64,000 nt of DNA from Chrysomallon squamiferum (Eukaryota > Mollusca > Gastropoda > Neomphalida > Peltospiridae), in the NCBI GenBank assembly GCA_012295275.1, contig CM022672.1, positions 284,943 through 348,942 of the forward strand, read 5' to 3'. The position numbers were made by a program, and so were the translations under genes. Below are positions 36,989 to 50,614 of this stretch, piece after piece. The number at the start of each line of letters is the position of its first letter. Position 1 is the stretch's first letter. The notes beneath the pieces are model-generated. The model had not been told where the DNA came from, ran no database searches, and was given only the letters and a program-made list of their open reading frames with translations.

Positions 36989-39900
36989 ATGTCAAACAAT
37001 TCTGTTGGTTTAACTACAAATATGTATGAATTGAGACAGAGAGCTGAAGAATACTACAAAGAAAATGGAGTTCCAGAAAAAATGGAAGATCTCCTTAATA
37101 CAATGTTTATTGACCAGCCACCTGATGTCTATGGTCACATAGTAAGATTTTAATTTACAATTCAAAGACTGCATTCAGGTACTGGCTAGGAAAATGATGG
37201 CGTGTACAAACAATACATTTTCTCTGATCCATCACTAACACTCAACTTCTGTTCTAAGTTAGAATAATGTTATTTTGGTATTATGTATTATCACAATCAT
37301 AGTTTTAAAAACTGGGTGTATCTTTTAATATTTCTCTTTTTTTAAATTCTAAAGTTCTATTTTCAATTGTTGTTTTATTTAAAAACATGTCTAAATTTAT
37401 ATTTCACTTCTTTTCTAATTATATCAATTTATGAAAATTAATTTTATTTTATTTTTTTATAAATTTTAGTCTGAATTCTTCAGAGACTTTGCAAGAGACC
37501 CATACATAACAAAGGTTTGTGACAAAAAAACAAAAACAAAAAAATAAGAATAAAACAGGACAGTCAAACTTTGATAATTCAGACTTGAAGGCATCAGTCA
37601 AGCAGTTAAAGTTAAAATTAAAATATCTGCTGCAGTTGTGTTGGACTAGTATGTTTGATTTTCATGATGTGAGAAACATAAACTGTTACATATTTTGTAA
37701 AACTAAGTAAATAACAAAATCAATAAGACACACACAACACTCACATGCATGCAGATACAAATATATTTATTGATAAATAAAAAAGCAGAAACAAACCATA
37801 CATACATATAAATTCTTCATACATCAGTGGAAACAAATCAGTTGAAATACATAATCAGAAATAAGCATCAAATTCATACATTTTCAGATTTCCAAACTTT
37901 GAGGAACATAACACAACACAATTCCATTAATTAACATTTAAACAGCAAATGGTATGTTTGACACAATGCACTCATTTGTAAGCAAAAAAATATACTAGTC
38001 AGTGAACTTTAACAGTTTACTACGACGGTTCTCTGAAGATTGTCTGCAATTATGTATTATGTAAAGACGCTGTATGCAGACTTAACTGAGGCAGTTATAT
38101 TGTGTTGCACTTAATCAACAAATTCCTGGGATCATAAAAGATTTTCAACTTATAATTTTCAAATTATTATTGCTAGCATAAGAAGGAACTTGGCCTAGAC
38201 AAGACTGTCAGTTTGAGAGATCAAAGTTTTGAATTTTCAAAGTTTTACTGTCTTTAATGAAGTAATTATCAAAACAATAGATTTCTTCACAATATAAATT
38301 AAGATAATTTTTGTGGATCAGTATCTCAGTTCTTTTTTTGATGTGGCAACATTGTTTTTAATATGGTTTTATTTTATCTGTAGATATATTCATAAAGCAA
38401 TCAAAGTGAGTTTAATGTGCCAGTATAATAATTTTTGTATAACTTCAAAATTTTGTAATTTATTATATTCTGTATTGTAATTTATTTTATTCTATATTGT
38501 AATTTATTATATTCTACTTTAAGACATTTTTTCTTCTTTTTTTCTCTCATTTTATTAGCTGAAATGCAGAAAGGCTTATGACAGCAATGGCCACCAAACA
38601 ACACAAACAGAGGTTCACTGTATGGTGAGAAATAAGGAGAAGGTAAACAAATGTAAATTCGGACTGTATTATTGTTCATTTTACACACATCAGTTCCAGT
38701 GTTTGTGTCTGAGGTTTTAGTTAAAAAGTTTATTTTAGTTATCTAACAAGATTGTGTTAATCTGTGCATGCTTTGTTTCAGACTAAGTACTAGTATTGTA
38801 TGTTAAACAACAGCATTCAGCTGATCACTCATTAGTTTGTAGCATGATGTCTGGTTTAATAAAATAATAATCACAAACTTGATAAATACTGGATGCATTT
38901 TAATTTCTACAATTTTTTAATTAATTGTGTATGTTAAATAATTTGTAAAGTATTGTATATTAATTATATATTTTTGTTAATTTAAAAGCTAATTTGTAAA
39001 CTATTTTGCATTACTGTGTGAAGTATTTTGTTTATTTGTGTGTTTTAATTACTGTGTGATGTATTGTGTTTATTTGGGTGTTTTAATTACAGTGTGAAGT
39101 AATTATGTTTATTTATTAGTGAAATATTGTGTTTATTTGTGTATTTTAATTAATGAAATATTGTGTTATTTGTGTGTTTTAATTACTATGTGAAGTATTG
39201 TGTTTATTATGATTTAATTGCTCTGTTGTGTTTTTCAGCTAATCTGCACGTGTCTCAGTTCAGGTTATATGTACAGTGTTGCTGAAACTTCTAGAGCTGA
39301 GGAGAAAGAAGCAGAGGAGATGGAGCAGTGTGAGTCAGTGAGAACAGCAATTGAACTTATCAACACAGAAATCTGTCAAAGCCTGCAAGAGCAAGATCCC
39401 TCAGCACAGGACCTCATAGATTCCATATCATAGTCAGTAGACTGATTACATCTTTAAACCAGTGTTCTATTTCTACACTGTACACACATTAATATTGAAT
39501 CTCTAGACCTATAGACTCACTAACATTATATTTCTATACCTGTGTATTCATTAATATTAAATCTGTATACTGTACACTCATTAATATTATATCTCTACAC
39601 CTGTTCATTAATTAATATTATATCTCTACACCTATTCATCAGTTAATATTATATCTCTACACCTGTTCGTCAATTAATGTTATATTTCTATACCTGTTCA
39701 TCAATTAATATTATATCTCTACATCTGTACATAAATAATATACATCTTTACACATGTACATTAATATAACTTTTCTGCACCTGTACATCAGTTAATAATA
39801 CCTACCTCTATATCATCATCAGTATTACACCTCTGCATCTGTAAGTAGACATGTGCTACCTATAGTGAAATATACTATTGTGTCATTACAGTAAGTATTA

Positions 39901-40735
39901 TAATGGTGTTAAAAATATGATCTTGTGTTACAGTGATTTACTTGTCAAACTGAAGGAGATGAAAGAAGTGTCACAGTTTCTTGACAAAGAAAATGTCCCT
40001 GATGATGATGAAACAAATGAAAAATTACCAGACAATCCAAGTCCAGGAAAACAGAAAAGAAATGCCACTCCCAAGTTAGTGTGCCTCGTAATTATCAACT
40101 GAAATCTTAGAACCAGTTCAAGTCTACCTGTAGTTATACTAACAAAATTTATTCTCAGATAATTTATATATATTCAGCTTATTGTCTAACTTGATTTATT
40201 TAAAAACATGCCTTTAAGAGTACTAATACTCAGCCTAAATGATATCTTTATTGAGAATAAATAAATATCATTACTAAAAAATCATACTACTCCAGTAACG
40301 AGCATTATTACCCAAATAACAAACATTACTACTCAAATTACAGATATTATTTATTAGTCAAGAAATATTAATCATTTAATATGTTCTTGAAAATTAATGG
40401 TGATATATTTGTTATATGATGTGTGAGAGGGGAAACTCACATTACTATATTAAATGATTTTTCTTGTTAATTGTGGATATTTAGTTTACTTCTTTAAATG
40501 GGAGAGTATATATGTAAATCAGTAATAGGGGCACTGGCTAGAACTGGATACTGAGTACTACTGAACCTGTGAACCATAATGCTTCACAATGAGCTAAAAC
40601 ATGTTTTTACAATACTAATGATTATTTAGTCAGTTTCTAAAAATAATCGCTGCATTAAATTTACAAAAGAAAATTACCAGAAATTATTGGACAGCCTAAA
40701 CATGTTGGTCATGTAATGGACAGCCTAAACACATG

Positions 40736-40785
<50 letters not shown>

Positions 40786-43700
40786 GTAATGATTTTTTCC
40801 ACCATCTGAAATATGAATTAATGAAAAGTGTATATGAAATATCTGAACCCATGCCAAATAATTGATTTGTATTAATACCAGTTTATTTTACAGTACAGTA
40901 ATTTCCAGAATAAACTTTATTTTCCATCTGTAAATCAAAACTAAGAATTATATAAATAAAATCAAACACACACTGTAACATTACACTAGAATCTTGATTT
41001 TATTTGTGCATTTTCCCTTCTGTGACCTTAACTCATTTTCTTAATCTGTTAAACTCTTTTCACAGTTATTTTATTTTCATTCAAATCAAAACTGATTACA
41101 ACCTTCCCAGTCCGCAGCTGCCCAGTTTATTTGTAGAATTTTACTTTCACAGGTCTCAATGCTAAATACAAAAAAAAAAAAAAAAAAAGAAAGATTCCTT
41201 TTAGGATTCAGATTTAGAATTCAGAATTGTATGTTAGCATTCAAAATCACAAGCTAGTGTTGAGAATAGTGAATGGATGTTTATTAACACATGAATCAGT
41301 CAGAAACACTGAGAGTAAAAAAAAAAAACTGTACTGTTTATATCAGACTGGTATTCTACATCTTCCTCTGTTCCACTGAAAACTAAGAAAATTGAAAACC
41401 AATATAACTTCAGTGTTACTGTCCTTCTAAATCATTTAACATGAATAACAATTCAGCTTTTGTCTGTTCTGCTCTAGAAATCAGAAACTTTAATATTTCT
41501 AATTTATATAAATGGATTAGATATATTAAAGGATTAAAGTTTCCCTGTTTATCAAAAAAGATTATTTTGTGACAAGATTTTTGTTACTGTTGTAGGAAGT
41601 TGTTTGTTTTTGAAAGGTGAGGTCATTACACTATGGGGGAAATGCACAGATATTAAAAAGAACAACAAAAAACCCCAAACAACATCATGTTGTGTTTTCT
41701 TCACTCAGATAACATCGTTATTGCAGGTGTCATTGCTGTTCAGGTTTGGCAGACTCCAGTTCTGACATCATCTCAGTGTGAGTGAGCTGACATTTTGGCC
41801 TGTATGTGAGAATATGTTAACGGGAAAACTCTAAGTTTAGAAACATTACTTCAGTAATATTTTTTGAGAAACACAGCAATGTGTAAAATGGTACTGAAAG
41901 TGCATTTCCTCTCCATTTCCCTCACCTACCAAAAACAGCACCATGGGGAAATTGTAAAAAACACACCTCACTCATCACAACACAGAGAACAGATAAAGTC
42001 AAAGATTTAAATGATTAATGTTCCACTCCTGAAAAAGAACAGACATGTAAAATAGTAGATTAATAATACACTGTACTAATAATTATTATTAAACAGGATC
42101 CTTTTCTTAATATGTAGGCCTAAAACTAATTTCGGGATAATATTGTTAAGCAGGAAATACTTTCCCTCTGTGGTTTGAAACTAAACTATTCCATAACTTT
42201 GACATTTTTTCAAGCTTACTAATAATAACAACAAATAGCACTGAAAAAAAACCTATATCATTAATGCTATCATCTCATATTTTGTTTTCATTTTGAGTAT
42301 TTCACATAAAAATACAACAACAATTCAAATGTTATTTTTTACCTTCAGAGGTAAAGGCAAGATGCCCCAGGCAATCATCATCCCTAATGAACCCCAAGAG
42401 AAGTTGGTGTCAGGAAGTTCATCTGTGTCAGCTGTGTCCCGAGCCGTCTGTACAGCTGCTGCTCTAATTAAACACATACCTATTTATGAATACATCGCAT
42501 CTCTCATGCACTCTGAAGTATTTACCTTAATTCTCTTTATATTTTATTTATGAATACATTGCATCTTATTAATTCTGAAATGTGTTATTAATTAACTATT
42601 CTCTATAAATTTGAAGAGTGTGTGTATGTGTATAATACAGTAAATATGAAATATAGAGTATATATTTACTTTGTTACAGGTTCCGGATAAGTTCTGTTTA
42701 CCACAGTTGCTGGTAACTATTCTTCAAAATGGAAAATTTGCTCCTGGCAAACTGAACTGTGTCAAAGAATTCATAGTAATCCCAGTGCCAGGCATGAGAA
42801 TACATGAGGTTGGTACCAATTGTTTGTCTAACAACACTCTTCTTTCAACCTAGATATATATTTTTTTTCTTGTTGTAAATGTAGAGGGTAATAAGTATAG
42901 AAACCAGTTTAAGTTAGCAGTACTGAAAGTGATGTAATCCTGCATACAAATTATTTCTGTTTTTGCTAGATGTATAACAACAACTCTTTCAAAAACAATT
43001 AAAATAAATTGTATAACTGGCAGAACAATATCTTCCTAGATTTAATTAAAGGTTTAATTAGGATCATGAAATAACCAGTTTGAATTGAGATGTTCTTAAT
43101 CTTTTCTTTACAGGCCATTGATAAAATTCTTCAGATCTACCACCAGGTCGCAAAGATGTTGGTTTCAAAAGGAGGTGTACGTTTATCTTTGACAACTTAG
43201 TTAACACTAACTAAATAAACAAATTAACACCTTAATTCATTAATCCATTAACCTGACTACACTAACCAAAGTTAAGAAACAATGGAAATAATTATAAATA
43301 ATAAAAAATACAATTTAGAATAACATTTATTTTAACTTTAAAGCACATTTTGTTTTTATAGACAAAGATTTTACACTCTGTTGAACAAATATCTTTTATA
43401 TCAAAACTGTATTCATAAGAACCCTTTTAACCTAACATGTATAACAGTATAAATGCAAAACAACATGATCAGAGACTGTTGTAAACAAACTACAATATGT
43501 TTCAATACACTGACTAGTCCAGATCACCTAGTGAAACAGGCAGGAGATAATTTTCATCCTGCTGGTTACTAGTTACAATTTTCTGATTTTATGCTGTAAG
43601 CATGAAGGGATGGTAACATTTTTGCAAATTAAGCAATGAAAATTGTATGCTTAATGTTAACAGTTATTAAACATGGATCTTTTCTAATATTATAATCTGA

Positions 43701-46700
43701 ACAACTTTATCTACCATAAGCACCTTGCAGCAGTCAGAAAAGTATGTACCAAAGATTTGATAAACTAAATACCTTTCTCTGTGTTACCATTAGTTGTCAG
43801 TCTTCTGTCAATGTTTGACATAAATTTATTAATGTCATAGTTTCTGCTAACAATCAACTATAGAACTGCTGTTTGTAGAACAGTATGATAAAATATCCTT
43901 GACAAACCCTGAAATTTATTAAATTTACCAGTATTTCATCTGCTTGTCTCTCTGTCAGTCTGTCCATCTGTCTATTTAGATGAATCACTGTTCTGTAATA
44001 TTTAATTAGCATAACCCATTTTAGTATTATCAAAAATCTGTTTATGATATTTTTATGATTTATAATTTTATTATCCACGCAGTGTTTTATTTCAAAATAT
44101 TGTTTTATGAATACAACTTTTTTTACAACACATTGTTATCATTATACCTTTTACTTATAAAACCTTATTTTATCTTTAACAATTTTATTTATATCAGTTT
44201 CATCATTATTATTTATAGCACATTGTTTTATCATTAATCATATATAAACAGCTTTATTATTAACAATTTATTTATAGCAGATCTTTTACCATTAAAATTT
44301 TATTGCACTTTCTTTTTTTCAGAGTAAAAAGGGGCCAGTTGATTATGTAATTGTTCCATTGATTTTTCTTTAAAAAGCTTTTTACTATTGTATTGCATGT
44401 TTTCTAGACACTTTTAACTTTTAGCACCAACATCAATTAGTATTTTTGAATTACTGCTTTGTTCATGCTGAGTGTTTTGAATTACATCCTGATCTGTAAT
44501 AAGCAAATATAAAACTGTATTAATAACAACAGTAGACAGTTTTAGTGAGAGTTAAATATTTCAGAGTCCTTCGTACTGCAAAAGATAAAAATTATTTTTT
44601 ATATGTAGTTGAGCGTTTATGTTTAGTGTTTTAGTGATTTTTTATTGTTGTTCTTCTTCATGTTGTTATTTTTCCCTTTTCATGTTTATTTTAACTTTCT
44701 TTCTCTTATTGTTGTTGTTTTTATTGTTATTATTTTTATTATTATTTTTTGTTTAGATAACTGTTGGTGATGTTTTACATTATTTCATTTATATTTTACT
44801 ACTAATATTCATCATGTTTTGCAGTATGACAAATTAAATCCAGTATTCTTTTCATAAAATTATGCATAACCAAATTTTGTAGTTATAAGTAAATTTAGAA
44901 CAAATGTAAAGTAAGTGTTGTTACATAGTATTAAAATGGGAAATTTGATAAAAGGGTATTTCATTCAAAATTAAAAGTAAATAATACTGTTCTTGTTGAA
45001 TGTACCTACAGGTTTAGATCAGAGGAAAAACAGTAATTAATATGCATAACTTTGATTTATATAAAAAATGATACAAATAATTAAGTGCTATACAGAATAT
45101 TATATATATCTGATATATATCTTACTGTAAAACATGTTATTGTTACAAATATCTGACAGTAATCTTACTGTAAAACATGATATTGTTACAAATTTTTGAA
45201 AGTAATCTTATTGTAAAACATGATATTGTTACAAATATCTAACAGTAATTTTACTATCGAAACTTGTTATTGTTACATATATCTAAAAGTAATCTTAGTA
45301 TCAAAAAATGTTATTGTTACAATATTTAAAAGTAATCTTACTGTAAAAACATTACTGTTACAAATATCTAAAAGTAATGTTACTGTAGAAACATGATATT
45401 GTTACATATATCTGAAAGTAATGTTACTGTATAAACATGTTATTGTTAGATATATCAGAAAGTAATCTTACTATAGATTCATGTTATTGTTAATGGTATC
45501 TGAAGGTTATGTTTACTATAGAAACATGTTATTGTTACAGACAACTGCAAAGAATGTTACAGAGATTGGAGCTCTATGTCCGAGTCTGGATAAACCAGAA
45601 CAGGGAATTGACATGTTGATAGATGCTATGACAGCCTTGGACTTGAAACCTGGTGAAGATTTCAACATTGGACTCAAAGTAGCAGGCCACGAAATGTTTG
45701 ATTTGGTTAGTCTCTCCCACTCATCCTCATACTACCATTCAGATCCATCCTCAGTAGTAACCAAAATGCATAATAACACTACCGTTCAGTTTGATGCTTA
45801 GCAATAGCTGCATGATACTACCATACAAATCCAGTCCCAGTAGTAGTCAAGATGTAACTATAACTAGAGTTATCTATCTTGATTCTCAACTGTACTAGAG
45901 AAGCGGTCAAACATGCTCAGGTTTTTTTTTTTATATATTAAATGTTATTGCAGCAATGGAAAAAATATAATCATGGTTCGATTTTTTACAAATAGTGTTA
46001 TGAAATATTATTATAAAATATATATTTATATAGCAAAAATGTAGCTTTTATCTCTGAAGTGATTGGTATACTTAAAGTCAGCTATTTTGTACAAATGTAT
46101 CTCAGTTATTTACTGAAAAGGGAAAAAGAAACTTGTGCTGAATGTAGAGAATGATCAAAGTAAGATTTTAAAACATGTTTTTTCAGGATAAAGGAAAGTA
46201 TGAAGTGATGACAGGTCAGTTCAAATCTCCTGAAGACTTGGTTGATTTCTGGGTTGAGTTGTTAGGAAGATACCCATCCATTAATGTTCTCATTGACCCC
46301 ATGAGGAAAGAGGTAATTTTGCTTATCACAAACATACAAATGATCATATTATTGTTTTCTCTATAGAATTCTCCTTCCGTCTGATCATTCTTATTTAATG
46401 TTTTTCATAACTGTGTATTTTTTTCTAAAGGATCGAGTGAACTGGTTAAGGCTCTGTGATAAACTGACAGATCGTTGTTACATGATTGGTGAGTATGGTT
46501 ACCACCGACCAGGACTGTTGATAAATGAAAATCTGGAGGAGGTGTACAGGGAATACAAAACAAACGCCATCATCCTGCGTCTTGAGCAGATGAACACCAT
46601 CACACAGATCATCAAAGTGATAAACAAAATGAAAGGTGGGTAATCAAAATTGTAGACAAAATGAAAAGTTGGTATTCAAAACTGTAAACTAAATCAAAGG

Positions 46701-48060
46701 TTCGTAAATGGGTTTTTTAGTGGATAATTTACTACTAAAACAAAAGTTTTTTTTTTTTTTTTCAGAAGCTGATAATGAGATTGTCATTGCAACTTGTCAT
46801 GGAGAAACAACAGAGAGTTTTATTTCTGATTTTGTAAGTCATTAATTAGTTTTAAATAGGTTTTAAATGTGGATACGTTAATTTTAATGCATACAAACAA
46901 CACATGGAGATTTTAAGTTTCATTTATAACACAGTGTTTTATCATTTGGTGATCTTCAAAGTTTTGATAACAGATTTTACTACTTGGATGTTTTTATTGT
47001 TTTAAAATTTGTTTTGTATTTTCAAGCTGTCAAGTTTTATTTTACTTATACTGTACCTTTATAGATAAAAATAGTCTAATTACATTCTGTGTTCTTACAA
47101 GATGTCTTTTAATGCTACACTTTGCTGTTATCAGTAATAACGAAATATACCAACAAATATACTATAAATTTAAAAATATCTGTGCTGCCATTTTTCTGTA
47201 GTCAAGATCTCTGAGGGCTGACAATTTTGCTTTGGAATTTAAAATCAGTATCAGACAAAAATGTATTTTTCAGTCAACCATGAATGTGATGATGTTACAA
47301 ATCTAGTTGTAATGAAAGCATGCAGTTGTTATATAACAGTATTATTTTTTATTAGTGGAACAGTAAAATGTGAAAGTGTTAAGAATTTTATTAGATCATT
47401 TAATCATGTTAATAAATATACCATTTTCTGTTACTTTTTAATGTCTCATTATTATAAATACATATTTAAATGTCTTTTTAATAAATTATTCCTTCATCTT
47501 CATGAAAAGGAATGTTTCAGTTTTCTAGTAAAGCAATATTTTTTAAATTTACTTGTGATTGGCATTTCAAAACATTTTGTGATTCACATATTGATACATA
47601 TTTAATTTCATTCACATTTAACATTTATTTCGATTAATAATTTAATTAATTTCATTCACATTTAAAATACATATTTTATTTCATTCACATTTTAAAAAAT
47701 ATTTAATTTGATTCATATTTTAATATGTATTTGTTTCATATTTTAATACATTTATTTTGAATTGTAATTTAATTTGATTCATATTTGTAATACATATTTA
47801 ATTTGATTTACATTTTGACGTATATACAGGCTGTGGGTTTAGGTGTGAAGTTTTTGAAAGTTGGGGCCCCAGGTCGAGGAGAGAGAATCTCCAAACTGAA
47901 CAGACTGTTACAGATTGAAGATGAGCTGGAAGACAAATCAAAGTTAACTTTCCACACAGAATATGTCTATAACCACATCGAGATGCCTCCTAGTCCAGAA
48001 CCAGAAGAAACTCGTGAAAATTCCCCATCAAATTTAAAGAAAGATGCAAAGAAGAAGTGA
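36989..48060 (+). CDS. ENO4: Enolase 4 (ENO4), divergent enolase
   Basis: Fourteen exons: 36989-37141, 37470-37514, 38559-38642, 39239-39432, 39934-40074, 42349-42517, 42680-42808, 43114-43176, 44323-44346, 45541-45705, 46187-46312, 46431-46635, 46766-46833, 47830-48060; 598 residues (human about 628). The N-terminus (ELRQRAEEYYKENGVPEKME...QPPDVYGH) matches the ENO4-specific extension. The enolase fold follows, with a charged linker in the middle, and closes with AVGLGVKFLKVGAPGRGERI and NRLLQIEDEL. The usual enolase I-E-D-P reads L-I-D-P and the S-H-R-S-G-E-T loop reads A-T-C-H-G-E-T, so metal and substrate residues are altered, while the LK-GAP lysine remains. Family knowledge: ENO4 is a sperm-tail enolase needed for normal flagella in mouse. 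Catalysis here is doubtful. An AATAAA lies at 48481. Confidence 0.95.
39500..39800. repeat. About 35-bp degenerate repeat in ENO4 intron 4
   Basis: Multiple versions of attaatattatatctctaca spaced about 30-37 bp; the array starts shortly after the donor at 39433 but does not visibly copy it. Confidence 0.8.
40737..40785. repeat. (ATT)n microsatellite
   Basis: About 16 ATT units in ENO4 intron 5. Confidence 0.95.
44323..44346 (+). other. ENO4: 24-nt microexon of ENO4
   Basis: TTTTTTTCAG|, 24 nt encoding SKKGPVDY, then |GTAATT. Phase 0 on both sides, between exons 43114-43176 and 45541-45705. The basic SKKG parallels SKRG at the same point of human ENO4 as I recall it. Confidence 0.65.
45115..45540. 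repeat. 43-bp array running into the ENO4 exon-10 acceptor
   Basis: About ten versions of acatgttattgttacaaat occur at roughly 43-bp spacing. The last copy reads atgttattgttacag and is the real acceptor of the exon at 45541. Upstream copies have aca-a or gata instead of CAG. Confidence 0.75.
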
Positions 48061-50614
48061 TTGAATTCACAAATGACATGTTTTAGTGACCATAAAAGAT
48101 TATCTTGAGAATTTTATTTACAAGGAAAGTGGAAGAGTTTCGGCCAAATGTTTACATTCAAAATATCAGAAAAATATAACATATTAACAAAAGTAATAAT
48201 TTATTATTATCTGAAGATTAATTAAAATATTTTATTTACAAACTTGGAATGTGATAAATTTAAAGTAACTGTACTTACAAAATAGGTTGAGAGTCCATTT
48301 ATAGACTTCACACAAAAGTTGTTTTAGGGTTGGGTTTTTTATTTGTTTTTTATTATGTTAAATTAAATTTTACTTGCAAAACTGAAGACGTAAACTGTTA
48401 TTTACTAGACAGGACTAAAGTGAATGAAATTAAAAAATATATATATTAACTAGTAAAACACTCTCGGTTTAAGTATTTTCAATAAAAAATTATTATCTTT
48501 TTTTTCTTTTTTTTTGTGAAATTAAGAGAAAACAAATGTTTGGCGATCTAGTATTAAACATGCTTAATGATAACTCTCTCTTTAAGCTTTCACCATACTT
48601 GTTGACCAAGTGTCATTCTTTTAATAAACATTATTTTCTTTTTATTTGTTACAAGGTTATTTTTTTTATAAAATGTAAACATTTATGATATTCTGTGATT
48701 GCTTTTTTTACCTAAAGTGTTCATCTTATTGTAAATTCAAAATAAATTATTTCATGTTCTCAGATGTTTTGCATCGAAATGTGTTTTTTGCAGCAGATCA
48801 GAGGACTTTAATAGATTGCAGTTCGATTTTCTTTCATTCTGATGTTTCAAATTAACTACAGCTCAACATATTTTAATATCAAGATAGTAGGTCTCAATAG
48901 TATTGTCTAATGGCAGAAAACCTGTCAATCTTTGTGCTTCTCTCTAAAGTTAAAAACAAGATGTATTGTTTCAGAATAGCATGCACCATGATCAGACAAA
49001 TGCTTCACTTAGAAGTGAAATGACTGTGTTCACTGAGGTGGACTGATCCTACTATATCTAACCACATAGTCTGTTTTTGTTTGATACTAAACACAGTAAT
49101 TTTGAAGAATTCACTAACTATAAACTTTGCATAGATCCTTTTTAACATCATATCTACTTAGCCCTATTGTTTATTTTCTTTTGTGTACAATTCCATAATT
49201 TGCTCTATGGAATGATAATCATCAAAAGCTGTATTTTCTTAACACTGAAAAATGCACAAGACAACAAACAGTTTGTAGAAAACAGAAATCCAAGCAGTAA
49301 TTATATACTGGAATGAAAATCTGTGTGCTTACATTTGGTTTCTGAAAATAAAAATGTTTGCTGTGAAGAACAGACTTGCAAGAAAACAGAAAACTGACAT
49401 TATCACCATGCATTTTCTGGTTATACATTCATAAGTGATGTAAATGTGACAATATGTAGTAGCATACACAACTTAAACAATAAAGATTAAATTAAAAACA
49501 ATAAATGCTTCTTTAAAAATTTTATTGGCCATTTTCATGAAGATTACACAAACAGAAAGAAGCCAAATTTAACATACAGAGATTCCATAACACATTGCAG
49601 CTGTTTTAATATTGCATGTAAATGTAAAAGATAAATATGTATTTAAAACGTGTAATAATATAAAGTCCAAATTTTAAAATAAAAACTAATAAACAGGACT
49701 GAACAAAAACTGTTTATTTTATAATCTTCAAATTTCTCTGAACCTCCAGCATAAATATTCTAATCATGCAGTTTCAATAACAAAACCAAAATAAACAATG
49801 TTTTATAATATTAAAAAAAAATTTAATACATTTTTCTTAAAAATCATTAAGTATACAAATAAATATTCATGCAAAAAATAAAATGCTGACAAGCTAATAT
49901 TAATTATCTAATTCTGTAAATAAATTTTCTATTTTAAGTTTTCACAACCTGGCAGTATATTTATCATGGTGTATTCCTGTATATTTTATTTAGTTTTAAT
50001 CAAATGACTATTTTTAAGATACAAAGTAAGAAAATTATTAAATTATAACTGCTAGACTGAGATTAAAAGCAGTTTAATGAAAACAAACAAAACACAAACC
50101 TGATATTAAACAAATAACAACACACAAATGTTCTAGAAAAATAAAACATCAAAATGTATGTTTGCTATAAACTATCTTATAAATGATAAACTTGATCATC
50201 ATTGTCATCAAAATAATCCTGATCATATACATGTTCCTTACTTGATAAACAACTAAACACCAGTGTGACAACATTGTCTACATACATGTGCATCCATCCA
50301 TTTCTCCAATACTTCTACAAAAACAAATACATTTTAACCATCACCTACACAGCAAAACTAAAAACATTTTATTAACAAACTAAAAAGTGTATTTTCATTA
50401 TTTCCTGAGAAAACCATTTAAAAAAACTAGTGTTTTTTTTAAAATCTCATGACAAACTGGTTAGACTTTGTATGAGAAAATGATGTATTTAAAAAGTGAA
50501 ATCAGTGTGATTGTAGCATAATGAGAACCTAATGTTTGTAACTAGTGTTTTTATAACATTGAAAATATGATGCGTAACTTTGTTTGTAACTTGAGAAATT
50601 TCTGCTTACTGTTT
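48061..50614. other. Convergent 3' region between ENO4 and SHTN1
   Basis: Tail-to-tail interval. The plus-strand AATAAA at 48481-48486 suits ENO4; TTTATT at 50369-50374 (minus-strand AATAAA) suits SHTN1. No exon was found on either strand. Confidence 0.6.
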
